Assembly: GCA_008921705.1 (NCBI GenBank)
Contig: VFFE01007486.1
Location: forward strand, 1,938,289-2,002,288
Source: Burhinus oedicnemus
Lineage: Eukaryota > Chordata > Aves > Charadriiformes > Burhinidae
Direction: 5' to 3'
Length of the DNA: 64,000 nucleotides
The position numbers and the translations under genes are program-made. The notes under the pieces were generated by a model. The model searched no databases. It was not told where the DNA came from and saw nothing but the letters and a program-made list of their open reading frames with translations. Position 1 is the stretch's first letter, and each line of letters opens with the position of its first letter. Positions 63,047 to 64,000 of this stretch are shown here, piece after piece.

Positions 63047-64000
63047 GTGAGTAAAATCCAAACAAATGATAGCTTGGAAAGACAAGAAGTTTGAAAACAT
63101 AAAAAATTAATTTGGGACTCCTCAAGTCCAGGACTAATTCACTTTGAAATAATGACCTTAATTCCTTAGACCTCTGGCCTTACTGTCAAAAAATGGATGG
63201 CCTAGAGGATCTGTGTGCTTGCAGGAGAATGGGGTGGAGTATATGTACTGAAATTTGTTCTGAGAATCTGAGAGAATTTTGTCCCTTGGAAAATACCTTC
63301 TTTATGTGTTATGTAAATATTCTGTTTAGCTCTGTAGCAGACTCTTTCTAAATAATTCAACAAGATGACTTGTATAGATACATATTTCTGCATTAAGTGG
63401 TTAAAACTTTTGTGTAGTATCTGCAAGATGGTAATATTGAACGCAGGTCACTAAAGATGCATGGCAACGTATTGTTGATAGGTAATGTGAGATGACAGAG
63501 ATGAGGAGTAGCAAAGACCAATTTTTATGGTTTTATGAAGCCTATTGAACAAATGCATGGATTAGAAAAGGCAATCCAAGAAAACATTGTTACGTTGTTA
63601 TGAACTGATTTGACTATTCATGATACCTTGAGTTCTGGAATAAAAGGGGAAGCGAACTTGAAATAGTTTGAGGGGGAAATGATGTTATAGGCAAGATATC
63701 CCCAGACAGTGAAGGAAAAGAAAGTGTTATTTTCCTTTCAGAAGAGAAGCCTCAAACTGGCACTTAAAAAATTTCTAGAAGTTCTTTTTGAACAGATGCT
63801 GATAAATTAGTTGGGCAGTCATCAGTGTGCTGAGAACTTCATAAGCATTCTGTCTGACTGTGGTCACAGCAGCTAGCAACACCTCACAGGATTCTCAGTT
63901 TATGTTGGATGTTATTCTGTGGGTATTTTCTTTATTTGCTTCAAATGTGAAATAGCTACAGGAGTTTACTTGGAGTATAACCTAGTTGGTACTTGGGGAA
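63047..64000 (+). other. Start of intron 2 of the EGF-repeat gene
   Basis: No third EGF exon is visible up to the window end. The reading frame after the donor ends at a stop by 63094. Confidence 0.65.

Noticed and set aside
63047..63094. Extension of EGF exon 2 to the stop at 63094 as a short secreted isoform
   Set aside because: A strong GTGAGT donor at 63047 and loss of the EGF pattern after it indicate intron sequence. A retained-intron isoform cannot be excluded, but nothing supports it.

Overview
This is a bird nuclear DNA window. The evidence is a clear spliced TMEM106B gene (a vertebrate lysosomal membrane protein), several 5'-truncated CR1 LINE copies of the avian type, an avian ERV-like LTR fragment, CpG-island promoters, and generally AT-rich introns and intergenic DNA. 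I cannot name the species from the sequence alone.

Layout. 1-2300: two CR1 fragments on the minus strand followed by an LTR-like repeat. 2300-8000: gene-free AT-rich DNA. 8190-9130: a strong CpG island, most likely the TMEM106B promoter and first non-coding exon. 12021-22789: the complete TMEM106B coding sequence in seven coding exons on the plus strand, all with GT-AG junctions and consistent phases, giving a 275-residue protein. A minus-strand CR1 copy with a well-preserved C-terminal reverse-transcriptase frame sits in the last intron. 22790 to about 26.4 kb: probable 3' UTR with several AATAAA signals and one miR-132/212 seed match. 26993-27705: an assembly gap of Ns beside a poly-T run. 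27.7-58.1 kb: about 30 kb with no recognisable exon on either strand, containing an old CR1 (28.6-29.4 kb), a CR1 pair in inverted orientation (54.9-55.7 and 57.5-57.8 kb), simple repeats and one or two stretches that look like conserved non-coding DNA. 58.2-59.2 kb: a second CpG island holding the first coding exon of another plus-strand gene. That exon encodes a signal peptide and one EGF-like domain, and a second 32-residue EGF-like domain follows as a phase 1-1 exon at 62951-63046. The gene runs off the right edge.

The most interesting item is this second gene. It encodes a secreted protein starting directly with WIF1/VWDE-type EGF modules, co-oriented with TMEM106B. In human the downstream neighbour of TMEM106B is VWDE, which lies on the opposite strand and starts with different domains, so this is not the 5' end of a VWDE in the mammalian arrangement. 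It may be a gene that mammals lack or that is poorly annotated. No functional link between it and TMEM106B is implied by the sequence.
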